Made by a program: the position numbers and the translations under genes. Shown here piece by piece: positions 40,101 to 54,500 of a DNA stretch of 64,000 bases. Source of the DNA: Xestospongia bergquistia (taxonomy: Eukaryota > Porifera > Demospongiae > Haplosclerida > Petrosiidae); NCBI GenBank assembly GCA_963965975.1, contig OZ014425.1:2183501-2247500 (forward strand), written 5' to 3'. Within the stretch, counting starts at the first letter, position 1, and every line of letters starts with the position of its first letter. The notes under the pieces were generated by a model. It worked only from the letters and a program-made list of their open reading frames with translations. It made no database searches and was not told the DNA's origin.

Positions 40101-43100
40101 TTGAAGAAGACAGACATAACTAAACACTAACCCTAGTTCCTGGACAATGTCATGTGCATTGACGTCATCACATACTTGTGTTAGTAAATCCAATTTTCTC
40201 AATTTCACATATGGAGGATCATTATATCTGCAAAAGTAATATATTCTATTTAGTAGTGACCAGTTCAATTGGTTGTTATTGATGTTATTGCCAGAAATAC
40301 AATGTTTCAGCTCTAATAACTAATAAGTCTGTTCACTGTGGTATATGCCATCGTTGTCATACTCACACAATTTGCAATAGTAATAGTAAGAAATCTTACC
40401 CACCATTATTATGTATGTATAGTTAGATAGCTGAGTTTGAGGTTACAAACTGAAATAATGTATCCTTTGCATTGGAAAGGAATTACCCAGGCATTTTTAC
40501 TTGCTTTCCAGATGTTTAACTGACACAACCATTGGAACCATAAGATCAAGGAGAAACTATTAACATAATTATCAATTGCTTTAGTGGGCATTCAATTAAA
40601 GTGTGTTGACATAACTAAAGAGCAGCAATAATATTTCCAGTAAACACACTATACACAATAATTAATCAGTTCTATAATTTAAACATATGGTTTACTGATC
40701 TAATTTGTTTTTTTATTACATCTATTTTTATTAATTATATTTGCCTTTACTACAATTTTTTTTTTCAATGACCTTCCTGTCTAAGTTACTATAACATAAA
40801 AAACTCAAGCTTCTAGCAAACATTACAAATTATTTTGCTTAGAACAATACATGAAATTAATTAAGTGGTGAAATAAAAGTGATAGAAACCACAACTTCAC
40901 ACAACATCAACTAACAATTATTATTTAGATATAGTTAATATTACAATGCTACTTGTAAAATATAAGTAATTAGGAGTTCATAAAAAGATTTACCTGTAAT
41001 AAAAGTTGTGATAATCTTGACTAAAGAGATTTCTATTTCTATGTAGAAGAATTTCAATATGCTGCAAACATACATAGACCACTTCGGAAGGTGCAGAACC
41101 AACTAGTGTCAGCAAAGGAGCTGCAAATCATTATAAAAAATATGATTTACAATCAACACTATGTCATTTTGATTTAAACTATGTATGGATGTAACATACT
41201 GTCTTTTGTGTACAACAAAGCCAGTTAAAAATAAATATGCAAAAGGATCAAGACTATGTTTACATTTTATTCTCTCAAAAACATCTGCATGAATGTCTGG
41301 CAAATCTTCAGTCAGATGAAAGAAAAGTCGAATGGTAGCTAACACTACACCAACCATAACATGTTTTAGTCGATCATCTAGTACATTCTACAACATACAG
41401 ACATAATAATCAAAAGTTCAGCATATACACAAATTGTAAAAAATGTGTGTAAGATAACAATATGATAGGTCATACCAATAAATCAAAGACTTCTTCTTCA
41501 TCACTAGCTTTATATCTTAGCAGCATCTGAAGGACTTGACATTGACCCCATTCACTAAAGTCACGTAGTCTAAACAAGACAGAAAACAGTCTGGATTGCT
41601 GTGTGTTTGTGTGTGGGTGCATGTTTTAATTAGCATAAAGTTTTAACAAAATAATAAGACTAGATAAACAAGAACATAATTGAAAAATTATCCTATAATT
41701 GATACTGACTTTACAGTGAAACACTACCCTGACTAAAGCTACAAAGATTGGATGTTTAGTAGTGGTGTCTGTGGAAGATTAATAGCTAGAAATATAGGTG
41801 GAGAAAAAACTGAGCTTTCAATATGATTAGTCACATGGACTCACACCCATCATCACACTGCTCACAGTTAGCATCAATGAAACTCATTGGCTGCTATGTG
41901 GTTAAAGGATGAGGTTTAATTTCATTTGTCACTCTCAATTGTTGCATACAACAATAGAAAAAAACAAAGGGAGTGGACATACAAAATATATATTATACAT
42001 AATATTATATATACATAACATGTGATCCAAAATGATTATAGGACAAAAAAAGTAAATTTTCCATGAGTACATATTCATTGAATATTTTGCAAACAGAAAC
42101 ACAATTGATTTCTTAGTTCTAAATCCATAACAAAAGTCCCTCACACTAATGCATTAATACTTCTATTCTTACTAATAAAAATTAACATTTGTTTATTTCA
42201 TTTTGGACAAGAGTACCTGTTTATTAAGTAATGAGCCATTTTTCTAGTTATTATTATTCCTCCTTCGTTGGCTAAGATTTCCTCAAGTGCTGAGAGACAA
42301 TTGCAAACAACTAGTGGGTCATCATCACGTAGCATTTGATATAAATGATCTACCAAATTCATATCTACAAGGAGACATCAACAATCAAGATTATATTGAT
42401 ATTTCAATGAGATTTCATGTGAAAAGAGATCAGCATGTGATTATCATGTTTTTTTCTATTTATAAGCTTAACATATAACTCTACATAGTTGTTTTATACT
42501 AACCTGAGATAAGGTCAGGAGCGATGTAAAAAAGCTTAAGCACTCCAACTACAGCAGTCCTTCTAACATACGGACTTTTGTCATGTAGTCCAGCCTGAAG
42601 TGGATCTTGAATATATTCAACAATGTTTGGTATTCTACAATTATAGGAAAACTATTTAATCTTGTATTTGAAAAGGATATTGCAATCACTTGAAAGCATA
42701 AAACTCATAATAACATCATAATACTATTACTTGCTTCAAATGACATTTAAGACTAGCTTAAAAGAAAACAAGACAGTTATTCTGCCAATCTGACATAAAA
42801 TGGGATACTGTATTCAAACATTGCATTTCTTGCATAGTTAATTAGTGACATAAGAAAGGATTATCAAGTACCTCAATGAACACATGCTTCTCAGAGCTAA
42901 GCCTCTTACAGTTGGGTTCCTTTCATTAGCATCTTTTCTTAGTGTGTTGACAGTTAGTAATGCTAACTCAGAATTGCGTTCTGCATAACTGCCAAGATAA
43001 AGGTAGACCATTTTCTTTTGAACAATGTTTGGACTTGCCCCAGCCTGCATGATAAAAGATGTAACTGAATGCAATGCTTACTCCTAAAGTATAGTTTATA

Positions 43101-45482
43101 AATGACTAACACAAGGCAATTAAGGACTAGGATAACAGTACATGTACCCATACATTTTTTTGTGGGGATTAATTTCGTAGTCCTGGTGTTCTCTTCAACA
43201 TAAAAGAAACTATTGCCCACATTAACCACACCCATTTAATTAAATGCCTTAACTTTGGGCAAACCATTTGTGACATACACAATAATATAGTGGTTTGCAT
43301 GTACAAAGAAAACATTGTGTTACATTACTAGTATTAGCCCTACTATACACATCAGGATTTAGGAAGACTTAGGCGTGGAGTTAAGAAATAACAACAATCT
43401 TATCAATGTTCTTGTGTATATTCATGATAGCACACCATATAAAAGCACTTATTGTCATATTGACAAAAGGGTCTTGTTGATATTATATGAGATCAAGATA
43501 CATCTTTCAACTATTGATACATTATTCCTACAAATGTTTAGTGTGAACCTACAAATAGATTGTCAGCAAAGCTTGTCTAAGTCTAACTTACACCTCTAAC
43601 TACCATTGTTGTGTCTCACTCAAAGAAGACTCGATAAGTTACAAACTTTTCCTGCAGCTTCATATTGTTGTTAGAAGGCACTGTAGTATATCTCAGTGAA
43701 ATCTCAAATAAACCTTTCTTAAAACAGTTTGACCCTTATTCTATCACTGTGTTATGAAATTTCATATTATCACATACTCCCACCCCCTGTTGTTCCCATG
43801 ATTGGCTATTTCTGTACTGACCATTATCATCTCACTAAATAAAGGAGAAACATCTACCCCAAGAGTCATATATGCAATGACTTTCTGCACTACTTGCTCA
43901 TATTGTTTAGCATCTTTCTGAATTTCAGGACTACGTAATAAAGCCCTAAATAAAAGACAATAATTAACTAAGAGCAATGGCTGAAGTAACATGAACTTGC
44001 AAATAATAAAGTATGATGTATGGATTGGGGTCCATGTTATTAGATGTAATAAAAACATATAAAAACAAGTGAATGTAGGAATTAGTAATACAAACACACA
44101 AAACTCTAGACCAAAATCTCTACATGAATGGCCTATACAATAACTTTACAACTATAAATCTGGAAATACAAGGTTGACTATCACAAGCTTATGACTTTAT
44201 ATTTATTGCAGTTATATAGTGATTAATTTTATCAATGAATAATAAACAATTAATTAACTAATAGTAATTATTATCAATGAATAATAAGCAACTTAACAAA
44301 TTAATATGAATAATAATAATCATTATCAATGAATAATAAACGTTAATAAATTAATATCGATAATAATAATTATTGCTAATGACTATTAACAGATTAATAT
44401 TCATAATAATTATTATTATCAATGAATAATAAGTAGAAAATCACGTCCAAGCGCAAAAGCTGTGAAGAGCACTGAAAATCTTTCAGTACACTTTTCAAGT
44501 TATTGTGTTGTTGAAGACCTAGCAACAACAATGCACTGATATTTCACATCTAATATCTAGTGACTGTTAAAGGCAATGTTAAGCTAGTCTTGTCAAACAG
44601 GTTCGAAAGATAGAAATAAAAGAATAACTGTTTGTTTGGTACTAAATGGGTTTACTACTTTAGCAGTGCTTTCTAGCAACATTAGAAGGATAGCTAGCTA
44701 GAAAAAAGTTATTGAAAAAGAGGATGCTTGTTTTTTCCCAGAGTCATCCATCATGCTTAATGACAAAATACAGATTGGTAGGGGATAAGATCACTAGCCA
44801 CTTCATTGTTCATTCTACTGCACCTAGTGGTTCAAATGCCAGCATCCAGTAAAGTGCAGGCATTGACCTCCAATTAGTTGAATGTGCCAAGGTAAATAGA
44901 ATAGACAGTCCTTTTGTATAAAGACTGGCCACATTAGAGAAAAAACATGTTCTGCAAAATATCCAACGCACAACCATCCTCCTCTAAATATCCTAGATCA
45001 ATCCCTCACCAGATAGGTCAAGATTCATGATAGTGTTCAGTGGTAAAAAAAAACAACAACTTCCCCCTCTCCCCCTACATAGGTGTAGGAATAGGGGGGT
45101 CACAGGGGGCACATGCCCCCCAATATTTTTGGTATACTGTGAGATGGTTTCACAATCAACTGATTTAGATTAGCCACTTTTCAATCCCTATCCTCACAAT
45201 ACAATTTACAGCTGTAGATGTGTAAAAACGTTTCAAAAATTTTTGTCAGTGTAAACGACAGAAGGTTTTATTTCGGTAGTTTTGAAATACTTCATTGTTA
45301 AACTGAACAATGTTAAAATTTCACATATGTGCCCCCCCCCCCAATGACAAAATTGTTCCTACACCTATGCCCTAACTATTAGTGGTATCTAACTTTCTGT
45401 ACCTATTTCCAAATAATATAATAAATTAATACCTTAGTTCTCCAACTTCACTCTTCTTTGAATCAGCGTCGTTACCCGACAT
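37126..45482 (-). CDS. AP4B1: AP-4 complex subunit beta-1
   Basis: Many exons across 8.4 kb. Exon 1 (45482 leftwards) reads MSGNDADSKKSEVGEL. After a large first intron come LLRSPEIQKDAKQYEQVVQK then VIAYMTLGVDVSPLFSEMI (about 43830-43940), QKKMVYLYLGSYAERNSELA (about 42990), LLTVNTLRKD and NPTVRGLALRSMCSLR (about 42900). These match AP4B1 (QKKLVYLYM, NPMVRGLALRSMCSLR) better than AP-1/AP-2 beta. Later: SSLIWIIGEYGE (about 39340), RPPECQEMLGRLLEYFI (about 39110), RDRGLLYYRLLKADVNA (about 38850). The C-terminal appendage has KFIFTLASSSDNQPIMKMFL and ends NQFLLHYMDALNVYIHTI, stop 37126-37128. AP-4 sorts cargo such as ATG9 from the trans-Golgi network without clathrin. Divergent to MON2, 85 bp apart. 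Intron 1 carries an AT-rich repeat and a MITE. Confidence 0.9.
44218..44432. repeat. AT-rich tandem repeat in AP4B1 intron 1
   Basis: The word tatcaatgaataataa recurs at spacings of roughly 45-60 bp with variants (at about 44230, 44273, 44325, 44375 and 44418), separated by ttaataaattaatat-type spacers. Confidence 0.65.
45078..45369. mobile_element. 292-bp MITE with 14-bp terminal inverted repeats
   Basis: The left end cataggtgtaggaa (45078-45091) is the exact reverse complement of the right end ttcctacacctatg (45356-45369). It is flanked by a 5-bp direct repeat cccta (45073-45077 and 45370-45374). Next to each end is a G-rich or C-rich tract (ggggggtcacagggggcac; gccccccccccccaatgac). No reading frame. 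Superfamily not assigned. Confidence 0.7.
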
Positions 45483-45567
45483 CTTGGTATGATACATAAC
45501 AGAGTGCTACCGTATTCCTTCTATTGAAATCTAAATCTGATTTCGAACACTGAAATCCATAATCAAA
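45483..45567. promoter_or_regulatory. Bidirectional promoter AP4B1/MON2
   Basis: 85 bp between start codons. The MON2 ATG lies in aaaatggccg, which resembles a YY1 site. No E-box. Confidence 0.45.
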
Positions 45568-48500
45568 ATGGCCGTCAGAGAGGTGGTGGATGATAAAAAT
45601 AAAAGAGCTCGGCAATTAGCCCAAACTTTGAGAAATGACTTTCATTTATTATCCAATGAAGCACGAAAGAAACATCCTGCTATAAGAGAGGTAACTTTCT
45701 ATCAGTATTAATTGTGTAAGATGTGTGGATTTGATAATAGAAATGACATCGTTGTGTAGTGTAAGCTTGCTTTGAACACCAAAGAGTCAAATATTAAGTG
45801 AAACATCTGCAAGAGTAATAATTATGTAAGCTTATTCGTCAAGGTGCTCAACTTTGGATTTCTTTAGGGAGGAGGATCCCATATTGAGAAATCTTCTTTT
45901 AAGATATACAGTACATAAAATTTGCAGAAAATTCTTAGGTCGTGAAAGTTAATATTTGAATACCATGTGGTAATGTTCACAATTATTAAGCTATTAGTAA
46001 AGGAAAATATTATTATGTGTACAATTAATGTACTTGTTAATAGAGTATTCAAAAATTGAGTTTCTTTGTCAAAAAAAATTACATCAATTTTTATTATTTT
46101 TTGATGCTATTATCTTAGTAACACATCAGATTTAAGTACTGAAATTCTAATTACTGTTTAATATCTTAATTGTAGGCGTTAGAAAGAGGTGCAATGAGAT
46201 TGAAACATTTGTCAGAGCAACATGGATTTTCTTTAAGAGGTAATGACTCTATGTATATTTACATATTGATAACATTCTTTATAGTACTTGCTGCCACTGA
46301 TGATGTTGTTCGGCCATTATTATATGCTTGTGATTCTCAAAACTCTCGTATCATTGTGATGGCCTTATCATCTCTGCAAAAACTGATACAATTTGGTGCT
46401 TTACCTCAGGTAAGTTATACCATTGGTATAGGCCATTACAATACTAATTATAAGTTATCCCTAGGTATCAATCTTTTTGTTAATGTGTTAGTTTGTAGCT
46501 ATGATAGATAACATTAATGACTGGTTCGTAAGCAATGATCTATTGTTAAGCTTACCATTAATTGCATATGCTAAATTTAGTGATTTTTAATGTTATGACT
46601 AAGCATGTGTTAATTTTAGAGATTTTCTTAGCCATACCCAATTTATTGTAATATAGTCCATGAAAGTAAGTGTACAATTTTACCTATTATTATGGCAGTC
46701 ACTAAAATTGCTAAATTATTAGACACAGTCAAAATTTGGCTTAATGTATACATTCTAGTTCATTATGCATGTGTCATTTGACAAGTAATTTCTCATGATA
46801 GGTAGAAAAGTAATGATTAGAATGCTTATGTTTATAATTTTTAGTCCAGTGTTGAAAATATACTAGCCACACTGGAAAGACTCGTTGATGGTAGTCTAGA
46901 AGAACTAAAAGTGCTACAAACTATTGTTATATTGGCAACATCAACTGACACAATCAAGGAAAAAGCTTTAACACAAGTAAGCTAGAGAGATCAGAAATTT
47001 AATTGGTAGAATTCTATGTACACTTCATGTTTGTCATAAATACTGAATTACCAACGTGATTTTTTGATGCTAAGTTGCTAACTAACAAGGTTTCTTAACT
47101 GTGATGCTAAAATTATTACTGTATAAAGATTTTGAAAACTTGTTCAGACAACATTCTTGGCTATTTTGTTGTTCTTTGATTAAGTTATGTTTGCTGGTTG
47201 CTAAAGTATTTTTCACTTTCAATAGTCACATACAGTAACAGGGCACAAATGATGTCAGTGGAATGTATGGGCATAATGTATCATGTCACACCAAGAAAGG
47301 AAGACTATCTCAAATTGTTGTTATCTCTGAAAAAGAATCCCTAGCTCTGATAGAAATGAGTAGAAAACATTGTTGTCACGAGTATAGTCTCTAGGCCTAA
47401 CTAATTGTTTTTATTTACACAAGCCTATGTGCTATGCTTTATTTCTTGTTTATGTTTATGTTTATAGGTTCTACTTATTTGTTTTAAATTATATGATTCC
47501 TCTGATATCAATCTACACAACACTGCTAGTGTTACTATTCGACAAATTATACAAGCTCTATTTGATCGCCTTAATCATTTGGCTGAAAATGGTAAGTAAT
47601 ACCTACCCTATTCAACATTTTGTGCTTCCACTTCTAGGTGGTCTCAATAGTCCTGAACCACCTCCTCCTGATTCATCTCCTAGTGTCAGTGTCGACCACC
47701 GACAGCTACCAATACAAGTGCGAGATGGTTACTTGATTTTTCAAGTTAGTAAATATAATTCTGTTGCTGTTATTGACAACAACTGTAGGACTTGTGCTTT
47801 TTAATTAATGGTGATCCTGCTGCATGGCTACCACCGTCTTTAAAATTGGAGTTGGGATTGGGATTAGAATTGTTGGAAATCGTTCTTAATGGGTATCCTG
47901 CTATATTTGCAAAGGTTGGTAGTGTTATTCAGATTTGTTGAAAATTATTAAAAATAAAGGAATCATCTGTTAATATGTGTTAAGAAATGTAAACAAGATG
48001 ATAACAGGAATGATGATAATGTCATCCTGTTTAGCTTTCTTTGTTAAAATGTTATTGCCAAATCTGGTGTTTACTTTACCTTTCACAACTGAGAATGCTA
48101 GCCTTACAGTTCCTTCCATCTGGGAAGAAGTTTACAAATTTGTTTGTACTATATTTTAGTGTCATATTCAGTCACATGATAGCAGTTTCTAATGTAGGGA
48201 TGGCCTAAGTAATTAATATTGATAATCAATGTAGTGAGTGAGTATTCTTAATGTAAGCCCCTTGGCTCTCAGGTTATTAAATCATTATCAAGCTGAGATT
48301 TCAATATTATTAACTTGTTTAAAATAAGTAGTAGACAATTTTTAGTTTGTGAATTATTGTATGCTGGGAATAGAAGATTATATCATCTCTATATATACAG
48401 GTTTTTTTACTTTTTTGATGTTTTTTCTGTAGGAAAAACTGTTCAGTGTGTTACTAACTGAGAGAGTATGCCCTCTCGTGATAAAATTGTTTTCTCCAAG

Positions 48501-51500
48501 TTCAAAACAACGTCACATTGTTTCTTCATCTTCTGTTCTTTTACAGGCTGACAAGCCAACATTTGGCCTACATATCAGATTGTTGAGAATACTACGTATA
48601 TTGATCAAGGAATACTTCTTCATTCTAGTATGACAATTAAAGTCACATGTAACATTGACTGTGTGTTCTTGTTTCAACTAGGTTACTCAATGTGAAATTT
48701 TCTTGTCTATGTTAGTTCGATTTCTTGACAGTGATAAGCCATTATGGCAGAGAACATTAGCTGTGGAAGTACTTCATTTATTTGCTGTTGACGGACATCT
48801 ACTAAAGTGAGTCCTATCATTTTACATAATGTTACTACATCTTCCTACTAGATCTTTTTGTGAGTGTTATGACATGTATGAACACTCTACTAAAATATTT
48901 AAAGACATCATTGATGGACTAGCTGCCTTTATTCAGTCTAACTTTCATCATGCTACAAGCAATCAAATTATACCTATGAGTGGTCCTGGTCATATGACAA
49001 CTAGTGGGAGTGGTTCTAATATGAATCAACATGTTTTTGTTTTCAGAAATGTCACCATTCAGTATGATATATTGACATCTTCTGCCAATCAGAAACCATT
49101 ACTGTAAGGTCTCTTTTGTGTACAATGTGATTATGATTACACATTACAGATTGGAGATGTTAGACAAACTGGATGTGCCATTAATACCTGATGGCTATCC
49201 TCTTATACTGGCAATGACATCTCTACTGGATACCATTAAAAGTTTATCTCTGGTTGTCCATAATCAAACAGCTCCTCCAAAGATTATTAGAGCACATCCT
49301 TCTCTGGGAACACATCCTATTGCTGCTGTTTCAGAGGCTATGCTAAGTTCTTGTTGGTCTGCAGTCCTTTCTGCACTAGCTATGTTACTAGATACTGTGT
49401 AAGATGTTAATAAAATTATTATAGTGTTTTAATAGTGTTTGTCTTTTAGTGCTGACAATTTCACTTGTAAGAAAATATTGGAAGCTTTTAGGCTATTTAT
49501 TGAACTTTGTGGTACAATGAAACTTACTTCACCACGTGATGCCTTTTTAACAGGTTAATGTCTACCTGATTATCCCAGCTTTCAAATGTTGTTTTATTTG
49601 TAGCCTTATGCAAGTCAGCTCTTCCTCCTAAATATGCTATGACTCTTGTAGCTCAACGTGGATTGCATCGAACAGCTCCCACAAGTGGTCGTGGTAGAAG
49701 TGCTACTGATTTACGGTTAGCTGATTTTTGTGGCATTGATGCCTGGTGATTGTAATCTTTACATAGAGAGGGTGGTCGTAAACGAATTAGCCTTATTAGT
49801 GATGGAAATAGCGAGGTGACATCTTCTACAACAACTATTGATACTGGGAAATGGACTAGTAAAAATGTTGAGTGTATCTTGACAATTCTTCATCTAGTTC
49901 ATCAACATGGTGATATATTAGATACAGCTTGGCATCTTGTTCTGACTACGTTACAGGTTAGCTCAAAAGTTGTAATGTTCTGCAAATTGTTGTATTTTCT
50001 TCTAGCATATTGTTCTTATATTGGGTTTAATGAAATCAAAGATTGGACTAAGTAGACCTACTGATAGTGGGGCATTGGTTCGTTTATGTGCACTATCAAG
50101 TTGTTGTTATATATTTTTAGGCTAGTATTAACACTGAAAAAAGATCTGAACTGTCTGAAATTACAGCTAAGCTAGAAGACCTGTTTCAAAACAGCAAGTA
50201 TGTTGTCATAATGTGGTTTTTATTTTTAAAACTCAATAGGTTTCTGTCTGATATTAGTGTGGTGTCCCTAGTCAATGCTCTTTGTCAGTTGTCTGAGGAA
50301 GCTATGCAAAACCCATCTGGAAAGGTAATTTTATAGCATACTCAAAAGTAATGTTAACAAACATGCAAAGTTTCATTTTATTAAACAAGAATGATGATTG
50401 TTATGAAATTTATAGTAGAATAACAAAATATGTAAACATGTGTTTTACAACAGGAGATCAGTTTATTTCCAGTGTCATGTCTACTTGAAGTTGGTCTTGG
50501 TAACATCTCACGTATAACTGTAGTATGGGAGGCTATTACATCACATCTTATAATGGTAAGGATAGAATTTAACAATATCTTGTCAATTTGTCCACTTGTT
50601 TAGGTATGTAGCCATAACGATGCCAACTTAAGACAAGCGGCTGCTGAGTCATTAACCACCATGGTTAAATCTGCATTCACTAATAGCCAACAAGATGAAT
50701 TTCAGTCGTATTTTCTTCAGCCTTTGCTGGCTCTGTCACAAATAGGTCACCATGATGTACACCAACGACAACTTGATTGCATAGAACAACTTCTACACTC
50801 AAGTCATCAAATGCATTCAGATAGTTGGATTGTTGTTTTAGAAGTACTTAATAGTACATCACAATTACAGAGGTAACAATAAGGAATGACAGAATAGACT
50901 TGTTGTATCTTTGTTCTAGTGAGTCATTAGTTCGGACTGGTTTTCAATCTCTACAACTGATAGTGACTGATTTCCTCCCTCTTCTACCTCCTCTGTGTCT
51001 TCCTCTATGTTTAGATGTCACTGGACAGTATGGCCTTCAAAACCAAGACATCAATATTTCACTGACATCTATTGGACAGTTGGTAAGAGAGGGAACAAGT
51101 ACTGTTTCTTGTCCACTCTAACGTGTACACTTACATTCAGATAATTGCAATCCTGTACCACAACATTCAACAATTGCCACTTAATCTCTAATGTATTCTT
51201 TGATTATTCCCTTTATGTTATAGTGGGTGTATTACAAATATTTTATAGTTCTAATGGTTTCATTTTATAGTGGAACATTGCAGACTATCTCTATCATAAT
51301 CGTGATACAATTCAGCCTGCATTCAAATCACTTCAGTTACCTGAAGTAGTTTCCCAGAAAATGACTTTAACATCCCTACATTCTCTGCAAAATAGTTCAT
51401 TAGCTGTCTTTGATACTGTATGGATGCTCTTATTTAAACGTCTTTCTGATCTTTGCATTAATGAACACTCGGCTATTAGGAAAAGTGCTGCTCAAACATT

Positions 51501-54500
51501 GTTTTCAACCCTATCTGCTCATGGGTCTTTGTTAGAGCAAGCAACTTGGCAAGCTGTGTTATGGCAAGTCCTTTTTACAGTATTGAAGAAAGTGCAGCAA
51601 TCTGTAATGTCTGCGAGTAGCTCTACATTATCATCTTCCTCATCTCCCTCAATAATGATTCATCATTCACGTGATACAGCTCAAAAGCAATGGAATGAAA
51701 CACAAGTTAGTAGTGACAGAATGCAGCTCAACTAACAAATTTCTCATTCAGGTTATTGTGTTCAATGGTGTGTCTAGAGTTATACAGTCTCGCCTAGATG
51801 CACTCTGCCAATTGGATGGCTTTGAACGTGCATGGACCACTTTGCTGGACATGATAAAAGACTGTACATGTTCCGGTAGTAGTGAGGTTAGTCACACTAT
51901 ATGAAGGTTCTTGTACTTATTTTATATCAGGTATCAACTGCAGCTTTGAATAGCTTTAAATCAATTCTCCAAATTCAAAATGATCTCTCCCCTCCTCGTG
52001 TTTTATGGGAGAAAGCATGGCACATTTGGCAGCTTATTGGCTTGGAAAAAGTATGCCAATCTCTGCCTAGTCTTGAGGCATTGGAAATATTTGTCAGCAA
52101 GACTCAAAGTCATGAATCTATTGACTTATTTTTTGCTACTATTCCCAACCAGACTTTGTTACTGCACTTCTTAGAAATATTTCCACTAATAGTTCATCAC
52201 ATGACCTTAACCATTCAGCAGCTGACAGTTGTATCGCAAATATTTCGTTGTATTTTGCTTATACCAGTACCAAAGGATGTGTCACCATTTCTAGTGCCAT
52301 CTATTCAGGAAGCAACCATGACAAGTTTACAGAGACTTGTTGTGAGATGTATTTGTAGTATCATAATAGCTGATAATATATTTGAAGAAAGTTCAGAAAG
52401 AGAATACAGTAACAATAGTCTTATGAACAAATCTGAGATCACTGACTTACAACATAAACTGTCATTGTATCCTCACTCATTACCATTACTGGCAGGAATA
52501 TTTCATGATCTACTTCAGTTTGCTTCTTATAGTTGGTCACCTACAGAATTCCACTCTGTACTTGAAAACAGTGCACTTGTTCATGCCAAGTTACCTCTGC
52601 TTCCAGTCAATATGATACCATTTGCATCTTCTTGCCTAGTGCTAGCCGTGCAATTATTAAGATCAAGTCAACCAGATTGCAATATTACATCTCTTCTAGA
52701 AGAATTTATTAAAGTACGTACCAAAATAACTTTGAGTAACTTGCATTTTATTGTTTAATGTAGACTGTACATGTTCCTTTAAAACTTCGATATAAACTCC
52801 GCCCATCCTCCCTGTGGATGTTACCACTCAATTCATTATTGACTGTTCTGGAAATATCTTTACCGATCTTGTTATCAGGGAAAACAACAGTCAATGTAAT
52901 CTGGGATGAACTTCTAGTTTCCTTGCAAGATTTTTTGTTTTCTGAAATGTATGTTAATAGGTTATCGTATGCACATTTTATATTTGATTACACAGGCTGT
53001 GATATTTTTTTGCATGTCAGATAATATTTTGTGAGCATTTAAGCTGGTAGCAAACTCTGGTTAAATTTATAATGTTGACAGTTTAGGCTGCTCTCAAGTC
53101 TCAAACAAGAGCGTTACTAAAATAACAATAATGAAACAAACAGGCATGTATTATTATAGGAACTGAGTGGACAGGTCACGTGACATGTAAATGACACAGT
53201 TTAGATTGTAAGCAGATATGACAGCTTTTCAATTTTCAAAATTATATGGTCAGCTTGTATTGTGGTACTCCCTAAATAATGGTTTGTCACTTTTCTGGAT
53301 ATAATTACATAATCAGTTTCTATGTAATAATGCAAGCTTGTTTGTGTTTTCTTGATTGTTTTTTGGTAGCAAAGCAGTTGTAATGTCAAATGATTTACAG
53401 CAATATCTATTGTGTTAGGTCTTCAGAAGATGCTTTTTCAAATGAAGAAATAAAGAAGTTTGAAGAGCTTGATGTTAAGGTATATATTAGAGCTAATTAT
53501 GCTTGCTATCACGTGACAATTTTAGGTCATTGAGTTGATTACTTCATATCTATTCTCATCTGGATCAAATTTTCACGTTCCAGTTACATTTCTGACTCAT
53601 TGGACAGATATCTTAAACCAAGGATCACTTCACGCTCTCTCAGGTGAATATAATTGCTATTTGCTAAATATACATTAATTATCTTTCATTTCCTAGGTCC
53701 TACTAATCAATTAGTGTCATATCCTTTACGGGAACATTTTGCTCAAGTTTGTTTCAAGTCATTATTGCAACTATCATTTATGCAACATCAACATTCTAGT
53801 ATTGGTATGTTTATAATCTACTAACAGTTGTTTGACAGACTTATGTGAGCCTGTTGTGACTATGCCCACTCTTACCATCCATAGTAGTAGTGGGGAGCAC
53901 AATAACACTAAGCCACTCTCATTGTTGTTATAACTATACAGTAACATAGTGCACCACCTGAGACAAAATTAATATTGCAATAATGGGAGTGGCTTACTAC
54001 TAATTGTATGCTGAAGTGTTTGAGGTTTAGAAATTTTGAGATGGTCTAGTAACAGTATAAAAGTATAGTATAATGCTACTGATACCACTCCCAAAATCTT
54101 TACAACATTTTGACACAAATGATACACCATAATGTAACTGTCTATAGCTATATTACCTTCCATTTAATTGCTATTTACAGTACTCTGAACTAGGGAATCT
54201 GTAGATCTTTTTAGCAGAGCAAACTCATAAATTCATGATAAGGACTTGAAAATTCTCAAAAGACATTCTTTCATAATTGTTTAGTAGACAGAATGAGGAA
54301 ACCATTTTATCATAATATTATCAATTGAATGAATCCATTAGTAAATTCCTATATTTTAAACAGAAAGTATAAGGTGAAAAAAAATTACCACTGCATATTA
54401 TATATTGTATGGATTCCCTTATAATAATCACATAGGTTTTATGAACATCTTCCTTTAGTTTTCAAGTGTTTTCATAGCTGTTATGACTTGTATTTTATTC

